Shown here piece by piece: positions 18,979-26,691 of a DNA stretch of 47,257 bases. Position 1 is the first letter of the stretch, and every line of letters starts with the position of its first letter. The stretch is from CAZJHX01 sp964545715 (lineage in GTDB: Bacteria > Myxococcota_A > UBA9042 > GCA-2863065), in the NCBI GenBank assembly GCA_964545715.1, contig CAZJHX010000083.1, forward strand, positions 1 through 47,257. The letters are read 5' to 3'. Made by a program: the position numbers and the translations under genes. The notes under the pieces are model-generated. The model did not search any database and had not been told where the DNA came from. It saw only the letters and a program-made list of their open reading frames with translations.

Positions 18979-19317
18979 ATGGAGACAACAAGCAGCGGAC
19001 TGCAGTACGAAGATCTGGTCGTCGGGACAGGCGCCGCGCCCCAGCAAAATGAGATGGTCGAGGTCCACTACACCGGCTGGCTGACGGACGGCACCAAGTT
19101 CGACAGCTCGGTCGATCGCGGTACCCCTTTCAACTTTCCACTGGGCCAGGGACGCGTGATCAAAGGCTGGGACGAGGGCGTCGCCAGCATGAAGATCGGC
19201 GGCAAGCGCAAGCTGCGCATCCCCCCGGCGCTGGCGTACGGCCCGCGCGGTTATCCCGGCGCCATCCCGCCCAACGCGACCCTCGTTTTTGAGGTGGAGC
19301 TGCTCGGCGTACGCTGA
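18979..19317 (+). CDS. FKBP-type peptidyl-prolyl isomerase
   Basis: A 112-aa single-domain FKBP, close to the minimal length of the family. The core signatures are all present: VEVHYTGWLTDGTKFDSS, the turn FPLGQGRVIKGWDEGV, KRKLRIPPALAYG, and the closing strand LVFEVELLGV. It should catalyse cis/trans isomerisation of Xaa-Pro bonds and assist folding. There is no signal peptide, so it is cytoplasmic. A strong ribosome binding site (AGGAGGG) precedes the ATG. It is divergent from the helicase gene and stands alone. Confidence 0.95.
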   Translation: METTSSGLQYEDLVVGTGAAPQQNEMVEVHYTGWLTDGTKFDSSVDRGTPFNFPLGQGRVIKGWDEGVASMKIGGKRKLRIPPALAYGPRGYPGAIPPNATLVFEVELLGVR

Positions 19318-19377
19318 TCTGCGTCAATAGTTGCGGCAGGCGCAGATCCTTCCGGGACCCCGTGCGTTTTCAAACGC
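19317..19377. other. Two inverted repeats between genes
   Basis: ATCTGCG (19317-19323) pairs with CGCAGAT (19341-19347) across a 17-nt loop just after the FKBP stop. Further on, GCGTTTTCAAACGC (19364-19377) is a 14-base inverted repeat with a 2-base centre upstream of the next gene's ribosome binding site. The first could be a weak terminator without a U-tract. The second could be an operator. Confidence 0.3.
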
Positions 19378-19404
19378 TCTGTGTGGATTCCTGGAGGATT
19401 CTCA

Positions 19405-19950
19405 ATGCACGCCCGCCGTTTCCTTTCTTCTTTCGCTCTCACCCTTCTTCTCGTCTCGCCTCTTCTGCTGAACGCCCGCTCCCCCGTGCGTGCCGTCCAG
19501 CGCGTTCAGGCCGCGCCGCTGATGATGATGCCGATGGCCACCGTCGATGGCGTGCCGTTCAACACCAAGATCATCGAGCGGGGCGCCGGCTACGCCAACC
19601 TGGCGGTGACGGCGCACAACACTACCGCCGAGCCGGTCGTCGCCACGTTCCGGGTCGCCATCGCCGAGCAGCCGGGCATGGAGATGATCTCCCGAGTGCC
19701 CGTCATGCCCACGACCGTGGCTTTCCGAGACATCAAGGTGGAGCTCGGCCCCGGTGAGAAGTTTGAGCAGCGCGTTTCGTTGCTCAACAGCAAGATCAAG
19801 GCGCCCGCCAAGCCCAAGGCCGGAGCCAACGCCGACAAGGCCGCCCTCGCAGGACTGCTCAACGGCGCCCAGCCGGCACGCGTCTTCGCCACCATCGCCC
19901 ACCTGAACGCCAAGCCCAACCAGCTGGCCAACTTCCGCGGCGTGAAATGA
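19405..19950 (+). CDS. Exported protein of unknown function
   Basis: A 181-aa protein with a clear Sec signal peptide (FALTLLLVSPLLLNARS). The mature part has a Met-rich start (APLMMMPMATVDG) and an Ig-like/beta-sandwich-looking section (ANLAVTAHNTTAEPVVATFR, then VELGPGEKFEQRVSLL). A Lys/Ala/Pro-rich segment follows. ATG 19405 has GGAGGA about 7 nt upstream. Its stop overlaps the next start (ATGA), so it is translated together with the deiminase-like protein and may be its periplasmic partner. No family recognised. Confidence 0.7.
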   Translation: MHARRFLSSFALTLLLVSPLLLNARSPVRAVQRVQAAPLMMMPMATVDGVPFNTKIIERGAGYANLAVTAHNTTAEPVVATFRVAIAEQPGMEMISRVPVMPTTVAFRDIKVELGPGEKFEQRVSLLNSKIKAPAKPKAGANADKAALAGLLNGAQPARVFATIAHLNAKPNQLANFRGVK

Positions 19951-21077
19951 GAGATATTGTCCTCGGTGTCGTGGCGGCGCTTGCCCTCGCCGTGTCCATG
20001 GCTCCCGCCGATAGCGCGTCGCGGGACTCGGACACGGCTGTCGCCCCCGACAACGAGGGCGCCTTTCGCCAGATCGTGATCCACGTCGACCCGGCGGCGC
20101 TCGACGTCGTCGGGCCGACGTATCGCGACTTGCTTTTGGCGCTCGAGCCCGACGTGGGTGTCCGCGTCGTGGTCGCCGAGCGCGCCCACTTCGACCGCTT
20201 CTTACGGCTGCTGGAGACCTGGGAGGTCGCTGATCTCGCGCGCTTCGAGCCGGTGATCACAGACCGCCGGATCACGACGTGGTCGCGCGACCGATACGTC
20301 CTGGTCGAGCGCGACGGTCAGCGGATTCTTCTGGTGCCGCCGCGCCCGGGCGATGGCCATCAGGCCCGCCGCAACGAGTGGCTCGTGCCCTTCGATATCG
20401 CCGCGACCATGGACGACGTGACCGCAGAGTCCGTACCGCTGGTCTTTGACGGCGGCGACATCATCGCCACACCGACTCACATCTTTGCCACCGCGCTGCT
20501 GCTCAAGCGCAACGAGGGCGGCGCGCTGGGTGAGAAGGCCGAGCTGATCCGATGGCTGGCGCGCGCCACCGGCCGTATCCCCGTCATCATCGGCGACCAC
20601 CCCGACCAGGTCCCCCCGCATCACATCGGCATGTTCGTGACCCCGCTGTCGGGGCGCACGATGCTGGTCGGGGACCCCGACAAGGGCCTGGCGCTGCTGA
20701 CTGCGGCGCAGATCGAGGCGCTGGGCGTCGACACCAGCGACGAGGCCCTCGCGCGATTTCGGCGCGTCGCCACCGACCTGGAGACGGCCGGCTTTGACGT
20801 CATCCGGGTGCCGCTCATCCCGCTGGACGACCCGCTGACGTACGTGACCTACAACAACTCGATCCTGGAGCGCCGCGCGGACGGCCGGCTGCACGCCTAT
20901 GTGCCCCAGTTCGGCGTGTTGGCCCTGGACGGGGTCGGCCGTGCGGCGTACGAAGCCGCCGGCGTCATCGTGCACCCGATCGACGTGAGCGCGGTTTTTC
21001 GCAACCGCGGCACCGTGCGCTGCCTGGTGAACGTGCTGCGCCGTACGCCGCCGCGCTGGTACGAGTCCTCAATCTAG
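19947..21077 (+). CDS. Exported agmatine/arginine-deiminase-fold protein
   Basis: A 376-aa protein of the guanidino-group-modifying (GME, pentein) superfamily, closest in look to agmatine deiminases and bacterial peptidyl-arginine deiminases. The catalytic set is visible: ITTWSRDRYV, the acidic motif FDGGDI (Asp168/Asp171), HHIGMF (His225/226) and the nucleophile region RGTVRCLVN (Cys359). An N-terminal signal peptide (VLGVVAALALAVSMAPADSA) means it works outside the cytoplasm, which is unusual for agmatine deiminases and more like a secreted peptidyl-arginine deiminase. The exact substrate is not decided by these motifs. It overlaps the preceding exported-protein gene by 4 bp. Confidence 0.8.
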   Translation: MRDIVLGVVAALALAVSMAPADSASRDSDTAVAPDNEGAFRQIVIHVDPAALDVVGPTYRDLLLALEPDVGVRVVVAERAHFDRFLRLLETWEVADLARFEPVITDRRITTWSRDRYVLVERDGQRILLVPPRPGDGHQARRNEWLVPFDIAATMDDVTAESVPLVFDGGDIIATPTHIFATALLLKRNEGGALGEKAELIRWLARATGRIPVIIGDHPDQVPPHHIGMFVTPLSGRTMLVGDPDKGLALLTAAQIEALGVDTSDEALARFRRVATDLETAGFDVIRVPLIPLDDPLTYVTYNNSILERRADGRLHAYVPQFGVLALDGVGRAAYEAAGVIVHPIDVSAVFRNRGTVRCLVNVLRRTPPRWYESSI

Positions 21078-21156
21078 CGCTGGGGCGCATCGCCCCGACA
21101 ACCACATACTCTGTTGCTGATGGTCCCGCCATCGACGGCTTGTCGCAATGCCGCGC

Positions 21157-21201
21157 AGTGGCGCGCTTTGTGCGCCACTCCCTCCGCTCCGAACCGTTCG
21201 G
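21157..21201. other. Two adjacent perfect hairpins
   Basis: AGTGGCGC (21157-21164) pairs with GCGCCACT (21172-21179). Nine bases later CCGAA (21189-21193) pairs with TTCGG (21197-21201). There is no following T-run, so a rho-independent terminator is not clear. They lie between the deiminase-like gene and the oxidoreductase remnant and may be a deletion scar, a terminator or an RNA structure. Confidence 0.35.
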
Positions 21202-21245
21202 GGTCGGTCAGAAGGGGGAGCTGGCGGACGCGTGGGCGGCGCAGG

Positions 21246-21618
21246 GTCACCCATCGTGGCCTACGCCTCGTGCATCTCGCACGGCATCGACGTCGGGCAG
21301 TCCATGGAGCGGCAGAAGGCGGCGGTGGGGTCGGGTTATTGGCCGCTGTATCGCGTCCAGCCGCAGACCGCCGCAGACGGGCATCCGCTGCACCTGGACA
21401 GCCGCGCGCCGACCACGCCGTATCGCGACTTTGCCATGCGGGAGGCGCGCTTTGCCACGCTGGCGCGGTCGCAGCCCGAGGTCTCGGAAGAGCTGATGGC
21501 CCTGGCACAGGGAGACATCGACGAGCGGCGCCGGCTGTGCGAGCAGCTGGCCGGAGTGGAGCGCTCTATCGCGGACCCGCCCGACTCCCCGGACCCGCCC
21601 GACGCGCCTGATGCCTGA
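21246..21618 (+). pseudogene. nifJ: C-terminal remnant of pyruvate:ferredoxin oxidoreductase
   Basis: About 105 codons match the extreme C-terminus of pyruvate:ferredoxin/flavodoxin oxidoreductase: SPIVAYASCISHGIDVGQSM, RQKAAVGSGYWPLYR, then HLDSRAPTTPYRDFAMREAR and DIDERRRLCEQLAG. The complete enzyme is near 1170-1200 aa with pyruvate, CoA, ferredoxin and TPP domains; over 90 percent is missing, and the similarity stops abruptly at Ser-Pro near 21246. The tail has become DPPDSPDPPDAPDA. An open frame runs from 21148, but its first part is hairpin-rich sequence with no likeness to the enzyme. It cannot be catalytic. I read it as a degraded gene. Confidence 0.8.
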
Positions 21619-21673
21619 TATCGGTCGTACGACCCATGCCCGCGTAGGGGGCTGATCCGTACGCTGTGGTCTC

Positions 21674-23116
21674 ATGATCATCGCGCTCACGATGGCGCCC
21701 TGTCGCAGGCTGCAATTCAATCTCAGTGATCTGTATCCGTTGCCGCGGCTGGGCATCGCGCAGCTGGCCGCCGTAGCGCGCCGGGACGGCCACGACGTGC
21801 GTCTGGTCGATGCCGTGGAGAGGCGCTGGAGCGCGGAGCGGCTTGGGGCATGGGTGGCCGATCAGGGTGCGGCGGTTCTGGGGGTGTCGGCTACGATCTT
21901 GAGCATGCGCGAGGCGTTCGAACTGTGCGCTGCCGCCAGGGCGCAGGTCCCGGGGCTGGTGACCGTCGTAGGTGGCCCTGGTGTCGGTCGTTTTGCCGGG
22001 GATGAGCTGTTTGGGTACAGCGCCGGCGCGGTGGATTTCTTTGTTCGCGGCGAGGGCGAGGACGCGTTCCGCAAGCTGCTGGACGTGCTCGGCAGCGGTG
22101 GCGGGCTGGACGGTGTCCCCAACCTGCTGTGGCGTCGCGACGGCGTGGTTCAGCAGAACCGGCGCAGTCTTCTCGACGATTTGGACGCGCTGCCCGGTCC
22201 GGCCTGGGACCTGCTGCCGATGGAGACGTACCGGCTGCATCCGCCGATGGGCGTGTACCCGTATGCGACGATTCTGGAGACCGCACGAGGGTGCACCTAT
22301 CCCTGCAGCTTCTGCTGTCTGGGCGGGCCGTATCGCTGTCGAAGCACGCGTTGGATTGCCGACCAACTACGTATGCTGCGCGCCCGCCATGACCTGCGCG
22401 AGGTCCACTTTGTCGACCCGACGTTCACGCTGGATCGCTCCAGGACGTTGGCGGTCTGCGACGTCCTGAAGGCGCTGCCTTTCGAGTTGAAGTGGACCTG
22501 CAAGACGCGGGTGGACTGTCTGGATGAGGGCCTGGTCTCGGCCATGGCGTCGGCGGGCTGCTTCGGTATCTCGTTTGGCGTGGAGTCCGGCTCCGACGTA
22601 GTGCTGGGTCACGTCAAGAAGCGGGTCGACCTGCACCAGACGCGCGAGGCGTTTCGGATGTGTCGCGCCAACCGCATCCGCACGACGGCGTACTGTGTGG
22701 TGGGATCGCCGGGCGAGACCGACGAGACGGTGGCCGCGACGATGCGCTTCGTGCGCGAGATCAAAGCCGATTACGTGCTCTACGGCATGATGGACGCGGA
22801 CCCGACCAACGCGCTGACCCGCAAGGCGGTGTCGGCCGGCCTCATCACACGGCACGACCTGGCGGAGTTTTATCTGGGCGCCGGTGACTCGGCGCTGCAG
22901 CACACCACGGTTACGGGCGTGCCGGTCTCCCAGGCGCAGGCGTGGCTGACGCGCGCCACATCGGACTTCTATCTGCGCCCGTCGTACGTCTTTGGGCGTG
23001 TGCGGGACCTTCGATCGATGCAGGACGGGCGCAACCTGATGCAGGGCGGCACCGGCTTTTTGCGGGATCTGCTCAACATCAGCCGGCACTGGCGCCGGCG
23101 GACCAGCCTGGATTGA
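21674..23116 (+). CDS. B12-binding-domain radical SAM protein
   Basis: A 480-aa protein with an N-terminal cobalamin-binding-like Rossmann region (PRLGIAQLAAVARRDGHDVR, VVGGPGVGRF, FVRGEGEDAF) and a radical SAM core. The 4Fe-4S motif is ARGCTYPCSFCCLGG (Cys207, Cys211, Cys214). Later blocks HFVDPTFTLDRSR, FGISFGVESGSD and YCVVGSPGETDETV are typical of the B12-dependent class that includes hopanoid, bacteriochlorophyll and P-methyl enzymes. The substrate cannot be told from sequence. TACGCT lies 8 nt before the ATG with no ribosome binding site. Its stop is 10 bp before the 51-bp repeat array. Confidence 0.9.
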   Translation: MIIALTMAPCRRLQFNLSDLYPLPRLGIAQLAAVARRDGHDVRLVDAVERRWSAERLGAWVADQGAAVLGVSATILSMREAFELCAAARAQVPGLVTVVGGPGVGRFAGDELFGYSAGAVDFFVRGEGEDAFRKLLDVLGSGGGLDGVPNLLWRRDGVVQQNRRSLLDDLDALPGPAWDLLPMETYRLHPPMGVYPYATILETARGCTYPCSFCCLGGPYRCRSTRWIADQLRMLRARHDLREVHFVDPTFTLDRSRTLAVCDVLKALPFELKWTCKTRVDCLDEGLVSAMASAGCFGISFGVESGSDVVLGHVKKRVDLHQTREAFRMCRANRIRTTAYCVVGSPGETDETVAATMRFVREIKADYVLYGMMDADPTNALTRKAVSAGLITRHDLAEFYLGAGDSALQHTTVTGVPVSQAQAWLTRATSDFYLRPSYVFGRVRDLRSMQDGRNLMQGGTGFLRDLLNISRHWRRRTSLD

Positions 23117-23126
23117 GCGGCCAGCC

Positions 23127-23293
23127 GCGCCGGATACCTTATCTATGTCGTCTTTGGCAGTCTGAGCTGCCACAGCTGCGCCGGATACCTTATCTATGTC
23201 GTCTTTGGCAGCCTGAGCTGCCAAAGCTGCGCCGGATACCTTATCTATGTCGTCTTTGGCAGCCTGAGCTGCCAAAGCTGCGCCGGATACCTT
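23127..23293. repeat. Three tandem 51-bp hairpin repeats
   Basis: Exact 51-bp periodicity: units begin at 23127, 23178 and 23229, and a fourth begins at 23280 but stops matching after 14 bases. Each unit starts GCGCCGGATACCTTATCTAT and contains a hairpin, CTTTGGCAG-CCTGAG-CTGCCAAAG (9-bp stem, 6-nt loop), at 23203-23226 and 23254-23277, with one mismatch in the first copy (23152-23175). Since 51 is a multiple of three, several frames stay open, but I see no supported gene over it. The array lies 160 bp upstream of an HUH/Y1 gene, so a REP-like role is plausible. The rest of the gap (23294-23451) shows only the -10-like box before that gene. Confidence 0.9.
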
Positions 23294-23451
23294 GTCGACG
23301 ACCCTGGCGGCCCGATCGCTTCGCGTATGGGGGCGATGTCGCCGCGTGAAATGCCCGGACGCGTCCCTTCTTGTGGTCTTGAATGAGGGACTGCGTGGTT
23401 ACTCGACGGTTGCGATTTGCGGCTCGAGGTTTCGGAAACTAGCGTCTCGGG

Positions 23452-24243
23452 ATGCTTGTTGCTCATCATATCGTGTGTCGGCTCCGGGAGGCGCCGGTCG
23501 TTGCTCGCACCGTTGCCGCTAGACGGCGGCTTTCTCGAATCGTATTTGCGGCCGTGGAGCGCGGTTTGCTGGCGTTTCGGGCGGCGGATACTCACCTGCA
23601 TCTGCTTGTTCTGTGTGACCGTCGAGCGGCCGGGCAGTTGGCGCGGCGGATCGAGATCGCCTTGACCATGGCCGGTGAGGTCGACGGCGCCGGGTTTGCG
23701 GCCGTCTTTCATCCGGTTCGGGACGGGCGGCATCTGACCAACGCGTTCTGGTACATCCTGCGTCAGCATGAGCGACACGAGCTGCAGGTGGACGTTTGGG
23801 GGGAGGCCAGCAATCTGCCGGACCTGATCGGGTTGCGGGTTACGGGATGGCGCAGTGCCGAGAACGTGGCGGCGGTCTTGCCCCGTGTGTCGACCCGCGG
23901 TTTGCTGGATTGTCTGGGGTTGAAGTCGCTAGGGCCCGCCGGTGAGCCGATACATCTCGTGGCGGATGCGACTGCGGCCGCCGTGTGTCTGCCTGATCTG
24001 ACCGGTCGTGGCAGGCTGATGCGTGAAGTGCGCGTCGCGCGGTGTGCCGCTGCTCACGTAGTGGGGCCGAGCATCCGCGTGGCGCGACTGTCCGACCTGC
24101 TGCGCGTCAGCCAACGGACTGCGCACCGCCTTCGCCGCCAACGCCCAAACCGAGCCGTGACGCGGGCCATTCGGTTGCAGCTTGGACTCCGGGCTCAGGC
24201 GCTCGAACAAGTGCATGCCGTTTCCCCGCAGTTTGCTAGCTGA
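23452..24243 (+). CDS. HUH/Y1 transposase-like (RAYT-type) protein
   Basis: A 263-aa protein of the Y1 transposase (IS200-like/REP-associated tyrosine transposase) family. The HUH metal motif is HLH at residues 48-50 (THLHLLVLCD), and the catalytic tyrosine is probably Tyr101 in NAFWYILRQHERHEL, matching the family's Y-I-x-x-N-P block. A C-terminal segment (LSDLLRVSQRTAHRLRRQ) looks like a helix-turn-helix. Family members nick single-stranded DNA at hairpins. No terminal repeats or partner accessory gene are seen. TAGCGT lies 6 nt before the ATG. The 3' end overlaps the convergent HlyIII gene by 8 bp. Confidence 0.8.
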   Translation: MLVAHHIVCRLREAPVVARTVAARRRLSRIVFAAVERGLLAFRAADTHLHLLVLCDRRAAGQLARRIEIALTMAGEVDGAGFAAVFHPVRDGRHLTNAFWYILRQHERHELQVDVWGEASNLPDLIGLRVTGWRSAENVAAVLPRVSTRGLLDCLGLKSLGPAGEPIHLVADATAAAVCLPDLTGRGRLMREVRVARCAAAHVVGPSIRVARLSDLLRVSQRTAHRLRRQRPNRAVTRAIRLQLGLRAQALEQVHAVSPQFAS

Positions 24244-24880
24244 CGGTGATCCAGACGGCTGCGTAGTGGCAGGCGGCCGCGGCCACGACCAGCACATGAA
24301 AGATCTCGTGATAGCCGAACGTCAGCGGCGCCGGATCCGGCCACTTGCGCGCGTACGTAACGGCGCCGATGGTGTACATGAGACCGCCTGCCGCGATCAG
24401 AGCCAGCACGGCCGGACCGATGACGGCGTGGAAGTCGCTCATGTACGGCACGATGGCCCAGCCCAGCAGCACATACGGCGCGGCGGTGATGATACGCGGG
24501 GCATTGACCCACACGACGGACTTGATGGCCCCCAGCAGCGCCGCAGCCCAGACGACGGGCAGCAGCAGATTGGACGCGGTGCCGCCCAGCTCCAGGCAGA
24601 ACGGCGTGTAGCTGCCGGCGATGAGCACGTAGATCATCGAGTGGTCCATGCGCCGCAAGAAGGTGCGGATGCGCGGCGGCCAGTTGGGCGTGTGGTAGAC
24701 GGCGCTGGTCGTCAGCAGCGCGACGAGGGCGGCCCCGTAGACCGCCGCGGCTGAGGCGGCACCGCTGCGGGCGTGTACGAACAGCGCCGCGACAGCGGGG
24801 ACCGCGGCGATGGCCGCGATCAGGTGCACTACGCCACGAAGACGCGGCTTGGGTCGGGACGCTGATGTAGGCGTTTCCAT
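24236..24880 (-). CDS. Hemolysin III / PAQR-family membrane protein
   Basis: A 214-aa integral membrane protein with seven predicted helices. It matches the HlyIII (YqfA/PAQR) family: SAVYHTPNW with its conserved His, RRMDHSMIYVLIAGSYTPF, and the closing YHEIFHVLVVAAAACHY, where the two His (plus the Asp of MDHS) are the family's zinc/catalytic-site residues. PAQR-type proteins are thought to act on membrane lipids; the bacterial reaction is not settled. ATG 24880 is chosen; a longer frame adds 34 non-membrane residues. TAGTTC lies 7 nt upstream of it. Confidence 0.9.
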   Translation of the reverse strand: METPTSASRPKPRLRGVVHLIAAIAAVPAVAALFVHARSGAASAAAVYGAALVALLTTSAVYHTPNWPPRIRTFLRRMDHSMIYVLIAGSYTPFCLELGGTASNLLLPVVWAAALLGAIKSVVWVNAPRIITAAPYVLLGWAIVPYMSDFHAVIGPAVLALIAAGGLMYTIGAVTYARKWPDPAPLTFGYHEIFHVLVVAAAACHYAAVWITVS

Positions 24881-24950
24881 GCCCTCAGAACTAGCATGAA
24901 GCTGTGGGCGGGCAAGCCCGATCTGGTTGGTTTTACAAAGGTTTGGCAGT

Positions 24951-25820
24951 TCAGGCCGACATCGCGGCGACGAACTGGTCAACGCTCTCGGCGCGCCCGA
25001 TGAGTCGCCGGACGTCCGCGGCCGAGAGCCCGAGCGCGGCGCTGACGGGGTGGGAGATCACGGCATCCGCGTCCATCGCCTCGGGGTTGCAGTGGTGCGC
25101 GGTGAGGTTGCGTGCCGCGGCCGTGATCAGCACCTGCTTGCGGTGCTGTGTGGCATCGACCCAGCTGTTGGCGTAGCGCATGACCGCCTGCACGGTCTCC
25201 GGCAGCTCCCAGCGCTCGGCGACGGTGACGCCCACGGGCAGGAAGTACTCGCGAACGACGTCCAGCGTCTCACCGCGCTTCAGCGCAGCCCCCCGGATCT
25301 GCACCACATCGACGACCAGCTGAATCGCGACAGGCAGCCCGATGCGATGCACCAGCCCGCACAAGAAGGCGCTCTCGACGCCGGTCCGGATCTGCGTGGC
25401 GACCTCTTTGGCGTAAGCCGCGCAGGTGACGGCCTCCACCCACAGCTGCTTCACGATGTCCTGATACCCGGGCACATTGAAAGCGCGCGCCTCGATGGAC
25501 GCCGCAAACGCGATCTGCGCTACCTGCCGGATTCCAAGCCGGGTCACGGCCTGTCGCAGGCTCACAATCGGCATCTCGGGCAAGAACAGCGGCGAGTTGG
25601 CGATGCGAATCACGTGACTGGCCAGCGCCGGATCGTGATGAATAATGTCGGTCAGCGCCGCCGCATCCACCTCGGCGTCCGCGGTCATCGCCATGACGCG
25701 CCCGGCTACCTCGGGCAGCATCGGCACGTCGATCTCTCCGCCCGCGATGAGCCCGGCGACGGCCCGTCGAACCACCTGCAGGTCGCTGGTCTGAACCGTG
25801 TCTTGTAGTGAAGCGCTCAT
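24951..25820 (-). CDS. HDOD-domain signalling protein
   Basis: A 289-aa protein consisting mainly of an HDOD domain, the HD/PDEase-related fold used in bacterial signalling. Key blocks are LPEVAGRVMAMTADAEVD, IIHHDPALASHVIRIANSPL, VSLRQAVTRLGIRQVAQIAF and the helix with FLCGLVHRIGLPVA, where the HD pair of true phosphodiesterases reads HR, as expected for the non-catalytic class. It probably scaffolds a signalling or motility pathway. ATG 25820 has GGAGGG 7 nt upstream, unlike many neighbours. No GGDEF or response-regulator domain is attached. Confidence 0.9.
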   Translation of the reverse strand: MSASLQDTVQTSDLQVVRRAVAGLIAGGEIDVPMLPEVAGRVMAMTADAEVDAAALTDIIHHDPALASHVIRIANSPLFLPEMPIVSLRQAVTRLGIRQVAQIAFAASIEARAFNVPGYQDIVKQLWVEAVTCAAYAKEVATQIRTGVESAFLCGLVHRIGLPVAIQLVVDVVQIRGAALKRGETLDVVREYFLPVGVTVAERWELPETVQAVMRYANSWVDATQHRKQVLITAAARNLTAHHCNPEAMDADAVISHPVSAALGLSAADVRRLIGRAESVDQFVAAMSA

Positions 25821-25879
25821 ACCGATCCCTCCTGAAAACCACCACTGATGCTCTCTAACGGCAGTCGAAGGGGCGGGCT

Positions 25880-26668
25880 TTAGGCCAGGCGCTCCATCAG
25901 GGCGATGATGCCGGCGTCGTCTGGTGACGGGGACCCGGGTTGGTGGGATTGCAGCACCGCGACGACGCCGCCCTCGTTTTCGGCCGGGACGACGTCTGAG
26001 CCATCGAAGCTGAGCAGCTCGGCTTCTTCCGCGGCGTAATACAGCGACAGGGCCAGGCCCCCGATCGGGATGTACGCCAGGCGAGCGCCATCCGGGCGGC
26101 GCCACTCGCTGACGCGTCCTGTGAGCTTGAGGCTGTCCAGGGCGGAGGCCTGACCGGCCGGTACCCAGGCCAGGCCTGTGAGCGTGCCCTCTTCGGAGCG
26201 GACGTCGTGGCGCTCGTGTGTTGCCGCGCTGACGCCGGCCTGCATCTCGGAGATCAGAGTCCAGATCTGGGCCGCGGCGCCGCGGTCGAAGCCGGGGACT
26301 GGTGGGCGGTTGGAGGTGGGCGGACCGCCCGGCACGCGGCTGTTCAGCTGGGCGAAGTAGGTGTCCGGGTCCTCGTGACCCTTCGCCTGACCCACCGCGA
26401 GGACGGCGGCCTGCCAGCCGGATGTGCGGCCGGCGGCCAGCGGGACCAGGCAGTCTTCGATGAGCTCGCCCAGCGGGGAGAGCTGGAAGCCGCTGCCGTC
26501 TTCCGCCAGCTGCAAGAGCCCCTTGGCGTGCGCGACCTGAAAGACCGCGCGGACCAGGGCATCAGGCGGAATGTCCGGAGGTGCTTCGACGCCGGGGGGC
26601 GCCTCCGTTTGCTCCAGGGTGTCCCAGATCTTCAAATCCTCTTCGCCGACTCGCGCTCGCCACGTCAT
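25880..26668 (-). CDS. Protein of unknown function
   Basis: A 262-aa soluble protein without signal peptide. Residues about 35-75 look like a helical module (PPDALVRAVFQVAHAKGLLQ). A Pro-rich linker (RVPGGPPTSNRPPVPGF) separates it from a second half with strands (GRVSEWRRPDGARLAYIPIG). I recognise no family. Its ATG lies 4 bp from a 16-bp perfect palindrome shared with the divergent SDR gene. It ends about 60 bp before the HDOD gene on the same strand. Confidence 0.65.
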   Translation of the reverse strand: MTWRARVGEEDLKIWDTLEQTEAPPGVEAPPDIPPDALVRAVFQVAHAKGLLQLAEDGSGFQLSPLGELIEDCLVPLAAGRTSGWQAAVLAVGQAKGHEDPDTYFAQLNSRVPGGPPTSNRPPVPGFDRGAAAQIWTLISEMQAGVSAATHERHDVRSEEGTLTGLAWVPAGQASALDSLKLTGRVSEWRRPDGARLAYIPIGGLALSLYYAAEEAELLSFDGSDVVPAENEGGVVAVLQSHQPGSPSPDDAGIIALMERLA

Positions 26669-26672
26669 TTGT

Positions 26673-26688
26673 CGGATGCTAGCATCCG
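26673..26688. promoter_or_regulatory. 16-bp palindrome with bidirectional -10
   Basis: CGGATGCTAGCATCCG is a perfect 16-bp palindrome filling the 23-bp gap between two divergent start codons (ATG at 26668 minus, GTG at 26692 plus). Each strand carries TAGCAT, placed 7 nt before the minus start and 6 nt before the plus start, with no Shine-Dalgarno. It fits one symmetrical promoter for two leaderless mRNAs and could also be a repressor site. Confidence 0.55.
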
Positions 26689-26691
26689 GCC

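Noticed and set aside
22367..23275. Minus-strand frame with a 17-residue repeat (AAQAAKDDIDKVSGA)
   Set aside because: The helix-like repeat is just the reverse reading of the 51-bp DNA array; the rest is antisense to the radical SAM gene.
23127..23293. CRISPR array
   Set aside because: Repeats are directly abutting without unique spacers, and no cas genes are nearby.
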